Positions 1 to 11,348 of a DNA stretch of 64,000 nt are shown in pieces. Numbering within the stretch: the stretch's first letter is position 1; each line of letters begins with the position of its first letter. This DNA is from Caenorhabditis remanei (Eukaryota; Nematoda; Chromadorea; Rhabditida; Rhabditidae): NCBI RefSeq assembly GCF_010183535.1, contig NC_071328.1, forward strand, positions 8,494,001-8,558,000, in the 5' to 3' direction. A program made the translations under genes and the position numbers. The notes under the pieces were generated by a model. It searched no databases. It had not been told where the DNA came from and saw nothing but the letters and a program-made list of their open reading frames with translations.

Positions 1-1025
1 TGATTGTTACTACTTTAATCATTTCTTTTTTTTTTCCTAAATATCTCTTTTTTATTTTTTATTTGCTTTTTTGCAAAATTTATTGAATAATTTATTTTCT
101 TAGTCTGTTCTTGGTCCATCTCGTCCCTACTTTCCAATCAAAATCTCCTCTTCATGCCTAACTTTTTCATTCGTTTTTCTATAACCTATCTTTTTTCTGA
201 CGCCTAAGACTTTTATTTCTTTTTCTCTATTTTCCTCCTCGAAATTACCGTGTTCCTTGTGTTGAATGTAGCCTTTTACTTTTTTCTTTGTCCGGACATT
301 ATTATTTCGTGTAATTTCCTTTTTGTGTCTCTTTCTTCTTTCAACGTTATACTATTTTCTGACTGTCGTCACTCGTTTCCACATTATCTCCTTATTCTCT
401 CAATCCATACGACTCGTCTCGCTTTTTGTTCCATTTTTTGTTTTGGAATTACATCGATATAATGTTTGAATTGAATTGATGATAATAAACCATGCATTTC
501 AAAATGACTTCTTAGTTTCTGGATCTTTTCGTATTTAACTATTTAGTATAGTCGCTCCTTGTATTCTGGAATTGGTGATTATAACTTACAAGGCGGTTCA
601 TCAATCTAATGTGCCGCGGCACTAATCTTATCATGTCACGATTCAAGCGAATAAGGCGGACGCCGTGTCTACTTAGATTAATCTTAAATTGCCTGAGTAG
701 TGTCTCGAAAAATAGCGACCCCAGTGTACCTGCGACAACCAGGCTTGTTTGTAGCAAGATAAATTGTTTCTCTTCAGAGCAGAAGCTTCTGAACGACTAT
801 AGTTCGTAATACGTTTGAATGCTCTTTCACTGTTAAAAACGACAAAAATGCTATTGAGGGAAATTCATTATTTTTATTGGGTCTTGAAATGATTTAATTT
901 TTGTGAAAACTTGAGAGAAAACTTTTTATGTCACTTCTAAATTTCCGATTCTTCAGAACAATCACTCCCGTTTGACACATCTGAAATATAAAAATGAATA
1001 GCTGGTTTCAAATTAAAAACACTTT
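1..1025. other. AT-rich intergenic sequence, no gene seen
   Basis: The first ~540 bases are strongly T-rich with runs of pyrimidines. The part from about 540 to 820 is closer to balanced composition and carries short open frames on both strands that overlap each other and look unlike any protein family. I see no splice-consistent gene. The segment immediately before 1026 should contain the 3' UTR of the leftward transporter gene. Confidence 0.5.
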
Positions 1026-2750
1026 TTACCCAAAAGATTTGTCCAGTGTCAAGAATAAGCTATACAGTAATCCACATCCACATACATCTGCTGCTGATGT
1101 GAGCAGAGGAATTGCATGATTGTCCGGGTCGAGTTGGAATTTCCAGAGTGTGAAAACAAGAAGTTGAGCTAGATAAAGAATTGTTGATTGCTGAAAAAAA
1201 GAATATTGAAGCCGAAAGTGATGTTGGGGATAAGCGGACCTGAATCAAAACAACAATAGCATAAGCAATGAAAAATCGATAATCCTGTTCAACAGGATCA
1301 TACATTCCATATGACATAACCGTTGAAATTCCAACAAAAAACATTTGAAATGGAAGTGCTGTGAATAACAGGAGACGAGCGGTTCGAGATTCTGAACAAT
1401 TCGATCGGTAATACGTAATTGGCCATAGTCTTTGATCCCATCCCAATTCAGAATTCTTGTGAACTTCCAGATGAGATGATATTCTGGAAGCAAGAACTGC
1501 TCCGCGGTTTCCAGCTAAACCAGATATCAATGTTTGATATGCAGGATAATTTGGATATGTCATTGCCCCTTCACTTTGTAAAAATCCAGCGCCACAACTG
1601 ACAATTGCTGCAAAGACGAGAGTAAGGCACTGTTCTTTTGCTGTTCTTACTGCCATATCATCTTTCCCTAAAAATTGGATTTTGAATGGTAATAATGAAT
1701 AAAATAGAAATGACTCACATCCTAACCACATCCAAACTGGAACACTGCATATTGCACAGATAATGATTACAATTGGGACGGCACTCGAGAATCCAGCATA
1801 CGGTCGAAGGAGATAACAGAAGAATAGCATTGAGCCAATTGTCAACATATCACTGATACTGGCACCTAATGGAGCAACAATATTATCCGGATTGTAGTCT
1901 TTTTTCCATGCAAAAAACACAATTGTGAATAGAACTGAAATATACGAATTTCTGAAAGTCTGGATGTCCGCAACTCACAAGAAGTGCACACGAAACAGTT
2001 GACAGCAACTGATAAGATAGAAGATCCAGTGAGAAAGAGAGAACTTTCGATGTTATTCAGGTCATGAGACGAGTCATTTGAAAATGCTGATGTGTCAGTG
2101 GAGTTAGTTGAAGAATCACCTAATGAAGGTGTCACAAAGACAATAAAATACGAAATCAAGTTGGCGGTTAGACATACCAATATTGAAAGGGCCTGGAAGT
2201 ATGATATTTATCTGCTTCTTTATTCAATTGACTGTAAAAACAAACCTGTGAAACAGCTGCATTTCTCCTGACTTTACTCAGAATTCCTTTCTCGGCGAAC
2301 GCTCCTTTATGTGCTAAAGTGGACATTCTTGATGAGAATGTCATGTCCAGATTGCCACGTAATCCTTGTAACGGTGGCATCAGGACTAGAAATTCAGGAA
2401 TCTCTTCGATTAATTTCAATTGTTTATTAGCAAATGTTAGTAAAAGACCAGCCGAAATAGATCCACATCCACCAAGAAAAAACGGAATAAGACTCTGAAA
2501 ACCAATCAAATTTTCAGAATTCGGGAAGCATTCAAGTCAGAATAACCTGGCTGAATATCTGACACATCGTCTCTGGTACATTCTCCGCTTCCTCATCTGC
2601 CACCGTCTCCATTGATGTCAATATTTTCGGAGCATAAGTCTCTAAAATACTTCTCGGCTCCATGTCATCACTTCGATTTGATCGTACATCGGAAGACGTC
2701 GTCGGAGAATAAGTATATGTTTGGGTGGGTTGTTCTTCCAACTCCTCCAT
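1026..2750 (-). CDS. SLC41 / MgtE-type magnesium transporter
   Basis: Predicted six-exon gene of 491 residues: 2750-2547, 2494-2246, 2192-1979, 1934-1719, 1667-1240 and 1190-1026. SLC41 proteins are eukaryotic relatives of bacterial MgtE that move Mg2+ across membranes. A cytosolic N-terminus of about 60 residues is followed by two MgtE-like membrane halves. The first half carries the family signature PPLQGLRGNLDMTFSSR in exon 2. The second half carries the pseudo-repeat ISGLAGNRGAVLASRISSHL in exon 5. The last exon encodes DPDNHAIPLLTSAADVCG, matching the conserved final-helix motif of SLC41. Length fits the family (about 490-550). The start was chosen as the first ATG of a long open exon, with an acidic Ser/Thr-rich N-terminus. 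All junctions are GT-AG and keep frame. Which SLC41 paralog it is cannot be said, and transport direction is not visible from sequence. Confidence 0.92.
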
Positions 2751-3220
2751 AAGAATTTTTCGTGTTCTGGGGTGCCGGTGTCGGAGAGAGCCTATTATTT
2801 TACGAACTCAGACTAAACCGTTGGACCGGGAAAACCATCCAACTTAAATACATAAAGATAACGATCCAATCGGGTTTCTGGAACGCCCGATTAGCACGTT
2901 ATAAAAATACACGTAATAATAATTAATTATGAAACAGAAATGATATTCACACGGAAGTTTCATAGGGGAAGTGTTGTATACGCCAAAAAGGTTCATATTA
3001 GAATGCTTACGTGTAAAGTTGAATCAGTTTAGACGATCTTATGGTAGTTTTACCGTAAGAAATCTTCACGTGGTGACAATCAATCTCCGACCTCTGACCG
3101 CCTCATTTTCCTTTTTATCAAAAAATCAAACTGATTAAGTCTTCAAGAAGTCTCGTATTTCATTCTGAAAAAGCAGAAAAAACAGACAAAACTTCTTCAA
3201 ACAAACGGACGAAGTGAAGA
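2751..3220. promoter_or_regulatory. Divergent intergenic region between transporter and C-type lectin genes
   Basis: The two genes point away from each other, so this 470 bp segment must hold the upstream elements of both. It is AT-rich. A pyrimidine-poor stretch precedes the lectin ATG, and no convincing trans-splice acceptor is seen within the last 60 bases. I could not single out a specific binding site. Confidence 0.4.
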
Positions 3221-5576
3221 ATGAGACCGTTCACTCTCATTTTCTGTTTGATTTCAACGACATTGGCTCAGTTGCAAACCGACGACAGCCTCAACAAAAC
3301 ATGTGCTAAGATGAATGGAATATGGAGACAGAGAAGTGATCCACAGGTACTTTCAGGAAGACTGAAAACACAAAGAATTCCAACTTTTTCTTCCAGTCCA
3401 TCACCGGTGACACCTGTAGAATGAATTTCAAAGTTTCCACTCGAGACAAGGCCGACGCTACAGAGTTCTGTGAACTGTTCGCTCCATGGAGACTCCTGGA
3501 CGCTGAAATTGTAAAGGAGAGTGATGGACGACAGACGACCCAATGTTTTGTTGGTTAGAACATGTCTAATTCAGATGACTTCAAACCCGAAATGTGAATT
3601 CAGAGGCTACTTTGGCATGCAAGAGAGGATGGGTTCAAATGTTCGGGCATTGTTTCATGAGACCTAATTCTGAAATAGTGGCGACGTACGATGAGGCGAA
3701 GGAAATGTGTGACAAAAATGGAGGATACATTGCATTCATGCATCATCGATATATTCCAGGAGTTTGGAAAAGTGAGTTTATCGTAAATAGTGTATTACTT
3801 GTTTGATATAATACAAGATCCTATCATAAAATATTTTAAAATGTCTTCATTGAAAATTCGAGCAAGAACTTATGCAGGATACTTCCGTGGAGTAGGTCAA
3901 ATCTGGGTGAATGCCACGGAGACATGGGATCAATACATCCAATCGACAGGGACAGTTGATGGAAGTGCTCTTGCTCTTGCTTTCACTGGAAAACATTTTG
4001 ATTTCTCAGTTCCACCGAATTCTCTGATTAGAATCAATCCGAAGATCAAGTTAGAAGTTCTTTGTGAATATAAACCACCAGTAACAGCAGCAGAAATCAA
4101 TTATCTCGGAAGAAGATATTCTGAAATTTATTATCCAAGCGTTTCAGTGAATAATGGAATACTTGTTCGTTCTGCTTCTTCTTACACTAGAAGTTCAACT
4201 AATTTAGATGTTTGTAAGGTTTGTTACGAATTTAGAAGTTAAAATATTGTTCCTTCTTTTCAGAAAGTCTTGAAACCATTCTTGTTTGATGCCAATAGCC
4301 CATTTGTTCCAGACCAAGGAAATATTGATAAATTATCAGAAGTAAAGATGCAAAATGTAAGAAACTGATTCGTTATTTTTCCTGCTTTCCATACGGCCAT
4401 TCTGATAGAATTTCTCAGTGAGCCCCATGGTTGACTAATGTGATTATTTCAGAAGTTCCTACTTACTCGCTCCGGTGCTGAAATGAAACGGCCATCGACA
4501 GGAGGAAACCAATGTACATCTATCATACCTGAATTCAAAGTTCGAGTAGACAACTCGAAAGTTGCTGATTTCCCAGTAAAAACGATTGAAGATGACGACA
4601 AACCGACATGCGATAACATGCTCAGTTCTGCAATTGTTCAGTTTCCAGGCCAAAAAACAAAAGTGAAAGTTATGTCTGATAGTAGATCACTTCCTATTTG
4701 GTGTAAACTTGGAAAATCGGTCAAATTTACATATGATCCACCTGAAGGTTATAATGTATTTGTACGATCAAACGGGGAAGTTGTTGCCCATAAACTTTAC
4801 CTAGAAGAGGTGACTTACGAGATAGCAAAGAAGAAATGTGCGGAAGATAAGGCTGTTCTGACTGGAATGGATTCAAGCAAAGAGGCAGAGGATTTAGCAA
4901 GTATAGTTTTTCAATTTTATCTCTATTGTTTGATTGCACTACTAAAGAGGAATAAAATGTGTAGAAGCATTATCAGAAAGTCAGAAAACTTCAAAATAGA
5001 TGTAGCTATCTATAGTCATTAAAAAACAGAAAATATCATTTGTTTCATTTGTTTGTTTTAGAAATTGTTCTTTTTTTCCTTATTTTAACTTCTCAATTCG
5101 GTTAGGCTCTATTCCGTTGCTCAATTCAGGAAACTTACAGTTAGGACATCCTACATATTGTTTTTATTTTTATCTGTACGTAATATCAGAAAACAAAACA
5201 ATTATTTTCAGACCTGGCGGCTGAAAAAAATCTGTTGAATGTTCAATTGTGGCTCGGTGGCAGACGTAGTTCAAAATGTCTAAAAATTAATAAATACTCC
5301 GAAGACAGAAACGACGAATGCGCTCGCCGAAGAGTCATTCAATGGGAAGACGGAATCGCTCACAGTCAAGAATTTGAGGATAGTTGGTGGAAAAACGGGA
5401 AGACTATCAACAATCCAGATTATGCGAATAGAAATCAAGAATGCCTGACGTTTGTATACGGCACTCCAGGTTGGGCGGATCCAGACAGTCCTGGATTTTT
5501 GGATGATATCGGATGCGATGGAGAACTTGGATTCTTTTGTTCGAAGATGGTTGAAGTGAAGATTGTAGAAGAATAA
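3221..5576 (+). CDS. Secreted C-type lectin with two CTLD-like domains
   Basis: Seven exons (3221-3346, 3397-3553, 3604-3771, 3818-4218, 4264-4356, 4453-4900, 5212-5576) give 585 residues. The first 16 or so residues form a signal peptide ending near TTLAQ. The first CTLD-like region begins in exon 3 (CKRGWVQMFGHCF, then a helix with AKEMCDKNGGYIAFM) and appears partial. The second is more complete, running from exon 6 (TYEIAKKKCAEDKAVLTGM) through exon 7 (WLGGRR, WEDG, ECLTFVYG, GCDGELGFFCSK). That is the usual C-W-C-C order of a CTLD. A canonical EPN or QPD sugar-binding triplet is not obvious, so carbohydrate binding is uncertain. Many nematode clec genes of this kind are secreted and infection-responsive, but that is family knowledge and not shown here. 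Intron 3 uses a weak acceptor (ATACAAG), so that boundary is the least certain. Confidence 0.85.
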
Positions 5577-6174
5577 GGAAAGATGATTCTACTTATTCTG
5601 AAATTAAAATTTGTGGTGTGTAATAAATCGTTTGTCTTCTTTTTCCTTGATGTAAGAGTCATAGTTACATGTTCTTTGTTTTGAAATTTTTCATCTTACC
5701 ACTCTTTGATGATTCACCGTCTGCCTGAATCATCGTCTTTCTTCTAACTTACTATTTGTAATATTAGAAGTTCCGCCTCCATTCTTGGTATAAAAGCCCA
5801 GAGGAGAGCATTTATTAGATCTTCCAATAAATGTCATCGTAGCCTACAGCCGCACTACAGAAGCTATATAGTATGACGTACTATCAATATTAGAGTGTTG
5901 TGGGAATGAGATAGTAGTTTACAACGAGATCTCATCACAAGGTGACCTAGATCTGACTTAAAGTCTGAAATATCCGATTTAAAGCCGAATCGACCTCAAC
6001 TTCCGACCTAAGTTGCAGCACGACTGCCGAGGATAGCCTCTCAACCATACTCAATATTTCTGTTTCAGTTTGAAAACCTTCAAACCAACAGAAGAAAGGG
6101 AACGAATTGTTTCATATTCACAAACATAACACTTTATTCATCTTATTCACTATGAAACAGTTTTCTCTCAAGTA
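5577..6174. other. Intergenic region between convergent genes, with an orphan TATA-like segment
   Basis: The lectin and the leftward membrane-protein gene converge here. Around 5773-5830 there is a CCGCCTCC box, a TATAAAAG element near 5790 and an AATAAA a short way downstream. This resembles a small core promoter, yet no open frame follows. Nothing else is recognised. Confidence 0.35.
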
Positions 6175-8251
6175 TTAATCAAAACGAAAATCAGAAGTTC
6201 TCTTCGGAGCTAAGTATCCTGCACGTCTTGGTCTATTTGTGATATCATCTTCTTTATTCTCCTCTAATTCTGACACTTCAACTGGGGCAAATTGTGCTTC
6301 TTTTGATGGTTGTTTCACACTTTCAACTTCAGATTTTGACTGATTCTGGGCAGTTGAATCAGTGTAAATGGCTGGTTTGATCTAGAAATTTCAGTCATGA
6401 GAAATGAGTTCTAGTATTATATAATTTACTCACATTGTTCCACTCTGCGTCGTCTTCGTCACTTTCTGTAGAAATGGATGGCTTGGGTGTAACCGGTTCG
6501 GGCGGTCCCTTCTCCAAAAGTGGTAACAATAGTTGACTTTGCTCCTCGGCATGATCAATCAGCTTATTTTTTCTTTTTTTCGCACAGTAGAACATCCAAA
6601 CAAGACAGAGAAAAATGCAGAAAAGCCAGATGAGTAATAGAAGGAGCAAGACGTAAATGAGAAGATTGGCGTCAATGGATTCTGGAATTGAGATTTTAGA
6701 GGTATAGAGGAGAACAAACCGACTCACTATGTCTATGCTCTAATTCAGAAGGATTGTAATATTCAATCACTGTTTTGGTATTATTTTCTCCATTCTTTAA
6801 ACCAGAAGCCATTTCTAAGTCTTCTCCGGCCTCGGCGCCATCATAATCTTCATCTGAAGACTCTTCATTTTCATTTTTTTCGTAAAGGGCTGAATATGAT
6901 ATTGCTGTTGTGGCGTTTTGACCGACTGTAGTGTTACTAAACTCCGAATCAACATTTCCTTCTAAAAAGACAAGTCCTTCATTGCGATCGACAACCAATG
7001 GAGGCGATGTCGTCGTTGTATTCAGAATCGTTGACTCAGACGACGTTGGTGTCGTGTTCTCGGTTGTAGTTGATTCAGATGACGTTGTCGTTGAATTCAG
7101 AATAGTTTCCGTGGATGATTCGGAAGTCGATGTTGAATTACCCGTAGTCGAAACTAGGGAAGACGTCGAAGTGTTTGGAGGCTGAGAAGTAAAAGACGTT
7201 GAACTTGTCAATATTTCTTCCCAATCACGTTTGACACGATTAGATACAATCTGTTCAACCCTGGAATTTCGGAACGATGAAATCGGATGTCAGGTGAGAA
7301 GAAGTATTTACATATCAGTGAGGTTATCAATTAACTCATCAGATTCAGTCATCACTATTTTTTTTTCCTCCGACGTAACTCCCCGGAAACTGTCAATTTT
7401 CGTTCCTGAAAATGAGATTGTAAATTCATTTAAAAATCGGAAAAGATAGATAATAACCCAGAAAATTCCAGCTTACTTACTGCTAGTATTGACGGCAGTG
7501 GTCAAATCTGGAACGACGACTCGCACTGCTTGATGGAACGCCGTGTCGGAACCCGAGTTGATCAAAATTCCGTTGAAATAAAAGTTTCTTTTTCGTAAAT
7601 CATCTTTGAATTCCGCTTGAAAAGCTTTCAGAAAGCAAGTCGGATCGTTTTTATCCTCAAGCATTGGAACTATGAAATGAACATTTTCACGATCCAAAAA
7701 TGGAGCTGGAGCCCGTCCGAGAGCTCGACTGAAACGTTCACATGGTGTGGATGTGGAAGCGCTTTTATCTGTTATTTCCCGGTAGAGATCTAGCAAAACG
7801 TCAGAACTTTTGACGTCTTTTCCCGGAACTTGCTGAAAAGAAGCAGATGACAAGGAGTCTGATGATAGTACCCACTTGCTCACTGGAATACGACATCACC
7901 AAGTTCATGATTTTATCAACTGATGGAGTTCTACAGGAGATTACTTTGAAAATATGTTTCAAACGAAGCAGCTGCAATGGTTTTAGTTGATAGATGGTTC
8001 ATAATCAGAGTGTGATTTCAAACGTGGATGGGTTGAGTCGTCACCAGTACTCTCCCAGTAGGCTAGACACTTACCGTATCCGGATCTAGAAACTTATCCA
8101 CCAAGTACATGATGTTTATTTTCTTCTGACCATCGGCCGCCATTTCAGGCGGTTCACACTGAAGACCATCTGGATTTTCAACGGCCGAAGTAGCGGCAAT
8201 ATGAAGGATGAAAACGAGAAGACATGTGATAAATGCGTGTTTGAAATGCAT
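6175..8251 (-). CDS. Uncharacterised type I membrane protein with Ser/Thr-rich stalk
   Basis: Seven exons: 8251-8075, 7971-7876, 7832-7481, 7405-7312, 7260-6728, 6681-6434 and 6381-6175, giving 568 residues. The start codon precedes a clear signal peptide (FITCLLVFILHIAATSA). The extracellular part has a folded-looking region of about 300 residues. A strongly Ser/Thr-rich stretch in exon 5 follows (repeated TSS, STT and ESTT units, mucin-like and probably O-glycosylated), then an acidic segment. A single membrane span comes next (LLIYVLLLLLLIWLFCIFLC), followed by a basic stop-transfer KKRKNK and a cytosolic tail of about 130 residues rich in Pro and acidic residues. I do not recognise the family. 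The folded part could be a divergent vWA-like or other alpha/beta domain, but no metal-binding motif is visible. Adhesion or a surface-receptor role is only inference. Confidence 0.75.
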
Positions 8252-8468
8252 CTTCTGTTCTCTTCTTCTACTTCTTTTTTCAAATATCGAACCCGTTTGG
8301 TAATCCGAGAGAATTGATTTGGAGAGGGAAGAATAATAAGGGGCGAGGAAATAAATAGATTGAAAAATAATTGCTTTTCGGGGGTAAGAAGGGTTGACAA
8401 TGGGTAACACGTGGAAACGTTTTACAGTTTGTGGAAAAGAACACGCTGATAATCGGAACAAGAAGAGT

Positions 8469-8915
8469 CAGATCATCAAAATTCACTAGTGATTTTGGTA
8501 GTTTCTCTACTAGAAAAAACTGATGTTCGATGAGAAACATTTATTTACGGCTTAACACTGTAAAGCAGGTCAACAATTCGTCTTTCCAAAAAACAGAAAC
8601 GAAAATTGGGTTCTATTCTTCCTGGAAGATATTCTGCAAATTTTCAGTTCTTCTTTGACAGTCTTCCATCACTTCTTGCAAAAAAAACTCCCAAGTTTTT
8701 TACGTCATAAGATTTTTGATTCTGGAGAAGAACCTTGTTTTTACTACCTCCTTAATATTGACTTCTTCGTGGCTTGTTTCTAGACGCTCCTTGCTTTTGA
8801 AGATCTCGCAATCCGGAAATTGAGAATCGGTTAATTGTGAATCACCTGACGTCTTCAAGTACTTGAAGTCAATCTCTGACTTCTGAAGATTTTTGCGCAC
8901 CGACGCCATTCGACC
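8469..8915 (-). pseudogene. Truncated, frameshifted copy of the 3' part of the gene at 11349-12694
   Basis: This segment aligns by eye to 11206-11650, covering the C-terminal coding part, the stop region and about 140 bp of 3' flank (both begin with TCAGATCATCAAAA). The shared protein words are DFKYLK.SG.SQL, CEIFKS.ER.E and VNIK. Relative to the intact gene there is a 2-base deletion just upstream of the DFKYL codons. A 1-base deletion lies after the VNIK codons, near 8740. The frame then stops at 8700. No upstream exons of the parent are present, so it is a segmental-duplication fragment and not a working gene. Confidence 0.8.
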
Positions 8916-9130
8916 CATCGAACCATTCCTACCGCGAAGAATGAGACTGCGGCGCCAACTGTAGTTTGTTTTTTTAATCAAACGATGGAGCAAAAAAGTG
9001 AATAGATTTGATTCGTGACCCAGCCCGTGGTCTCATAACCCCGTGAACTATTTAAAACATCTTTATAATGAAGTCAAATCCAGATAAAATCAATCAAAAA
9101 GTCGTCGTAATTTGATTGTCGTTGAGTAAT

Positions 9131-10893
9131 ATGAAACCTCATCGTACTCTCGCTCTGCTTCTCCTTCTCGGAGCCATCGCCATCCTGGATGCCGGAAAAA
9201 TTGAGAATGTTCTCAAGAAAGTCGGAAGACGGTACAATCAGCAGGACCGTCGAATTTTCTTCCCGATTGTCTCGGATGATTATGACTATGCTCGTGGTCA
9301 AACTGTCAATTTGGTGGGTAACCTTCTTCACGGACAATCCTCGAAAGACAATGAAAAGTCTGAATGGAGTGCAACAGTATTGTCTGAACTGATAAGAGCT
9401 GATGGTTTCATAGGATCTATTTGTGGAGAAAAGGATTTGAATTACGGTAAATTCATTAAGAAACCTGATGAAAATACAACTGATTACAGTTCAATTCATT
9501 GATCACTTGAAGAGAGCAAGAAAGAATTTTCTGAAGAATGACGGAGAGGTGATGAGTAGATGTTTTTAGTATTTCTCTCATTCTCTTTATTTCAGAAGAT
9601 ATCACGTAAACTAGTTGTGGATACAAATCAGGGAAATGATTACTTGACTTTTTCGATTTCATTCGAAAATCATCATGCCACCTTGGGATACAATGTCACG
9701 GACACCTATGTGATACACATGGAAGTGGTTGTCACTTTGCAAACATTTGGTGAATGGGGCCAGTATTGGATAACTAAAATCTTACAAATAGGTGCATGTA
9801 CTGAACACGGAGGAATTATTCCAAGTATAAAAGAGCAATTGAGCGATTTGATCCCTTCGCAGTTTATGAGTATCTTCAAGCAGCATCGAAACGGAGAGTT
9901 TTCAAGTGATTGGCTCGAATTACTCTCTAAAGAAAACGACTTCTCTGGAAGTGTTTGTATCGAAGGGGAACCAGTTACTCTCACAAGAAACGATATGATC
10001 AATTGGTGGAAGAAATTCTCAGTGATGTATCATCCGCCTGATGAAAACTACACGTCCCTCACTATGATTGCAGCTGAAGGCAGGAAATATACTTTCCGCA
10101 TCACTGTGAAAGTCCAGATTGGATACAAAGAGGATGAACCCGTTGAGACTTTTGATTTCAAACTAGTATTGAATCAAAACGAGGGTACATTCGGGAAGAT
10201 TGACCACTTCGAAGTTATGTGTAATCTCGTTCCTCGGGTTGAAAAAGAAGTGATGGCAAAACATAGTAGAGTTTACAAAGATCTAATTGTAAGGAGGTAC
10301 GTACATGCAGTATTCTGTTCTTCATATTACATGAGTTTTCGAATAAAATTCTAAAAAATCAATTTTATTTCTAGACTCGATAAACTTATGGCGACGACCC
10401 CAGAATTGTGGTATAAGTTTCCCGATGCTCTAACAGACCTATTCGGACCGAAAGGGTTCTCAATCGACTCTTGTGAATTGGGTACTACATGGAATGAAAC
10501 AGTTGGTATGTTTCCTTACGGCGACGAATTCAAATTTTTATTTTTTTTAAAGAAATAGCTGAACGCGAATTCTGGGCAAAAAATAAGATGTCGAATGGCA
10601 AAATAGAGGGATATGGCTTGAATGTTCATGAGTCTGTATCTTCAGTCGCAGTAAAAATGAGTATTATTATTCATATCAAGTGGACACCATTGGAACCACT
10701 CATACGTCATGATTCAATGTGGAAATTTTATTTGGAATGGGATAAGAATCTTCAATTCTTCCACACAACAAAAATTTTCCTAGGATGTCGATCTGAAGAA
10801 GGAAAAACGGCCTACTTCAGATTTAGAACCGAATTTTGTAGATATAAACATTGTGGTGCAAAAGTTAAGGTTGTACCCGATTTAAAAGATTGA
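9131..10893 (+). CDS. Secreted protein with three tandem NTF2-like repeats
   Basis: Five exons (9131-9446, 9490-9548, 9596-10296, 10375-10505, 10553-10893) encode 515 residues. The start is followed by a signal peptide (LALLLLLGAIAILDAG). Three related modules of roughly 130-150 residues each contain a G-F-x-x-S-x-C motif (FIGSICGE, DFSGSVCIE, GFSIDSCELG). Each motif is followed by a helix with aromatic and basic residues, then alternating beta strands and a terminal C-rich strand. This resembles the secreted NTF2-like families common in Caenorhabditis; that assignment is an inference from pattern and not a database hit. Exon 5 has two in-frame acceptors six bases apart, and I preferred the first because it follows the T-run. 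No catalytic residues are recognised. Expression in response to environment is typical of such families but not visible here. Confidence 0.75.
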
Positions 10894-11205
10894 ATGTCTG
10901 CTTGAATAAACGGCCGTATTGATTCGAATGCTTCCTAACTACGGGATAATATGTATACAACATGGAATTATTTTAATAGTTTTTTCACCCACAGCAGAGT
11001 AAATACAGGCCATCGGCTCACTGGCCAGTCAAGTAGTCCAAACTCGAGTAGTCTAAGTGGAAATATTTTGGCAAAATTCTCTGAATCCACATTCTCAATG
11101 ACTACATTATTCTTCCAAGCAGATCTAGAAAAAGAAGCGGACCAGCCAAGTTAGAAACCAGTTTGCATTTACAAAGATGATCCTTGAAATTATTAAATGT
11201 AGTAG

Positions 11206-11348
11206 TCAGATCATCAAAACTTACTGGTGATTTTGATAGTTTCTCGAATTGAAAAAAACTGAAGTTCGATGAGAAACATTTATTTCAACACTGTAAAATA
11301 GGTCAACAATTCATATTTTTTTAAAGCAAAATCGAAAATCGGAATTTA
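11206..11348 (-). other. 3' flank of the acidic coiled-coil gene, duplicated at 8469
   Basis: Non-coding sequence just downstream of the stop codon at 11349. It is the source-like counterpart of the flank at 8469-8612 and contains TTTATTT and AT-rich sequence suited to 3' end formation. Its duplication together with coding sequence shows the event copied genomic DNA and not a spliced transcript. Confidence 0.6.

Noticed and set aside
539..809. Short frames on both strands near the left edge
   Set aside because: They overlap and have no homology pattern; treated as non-coding.
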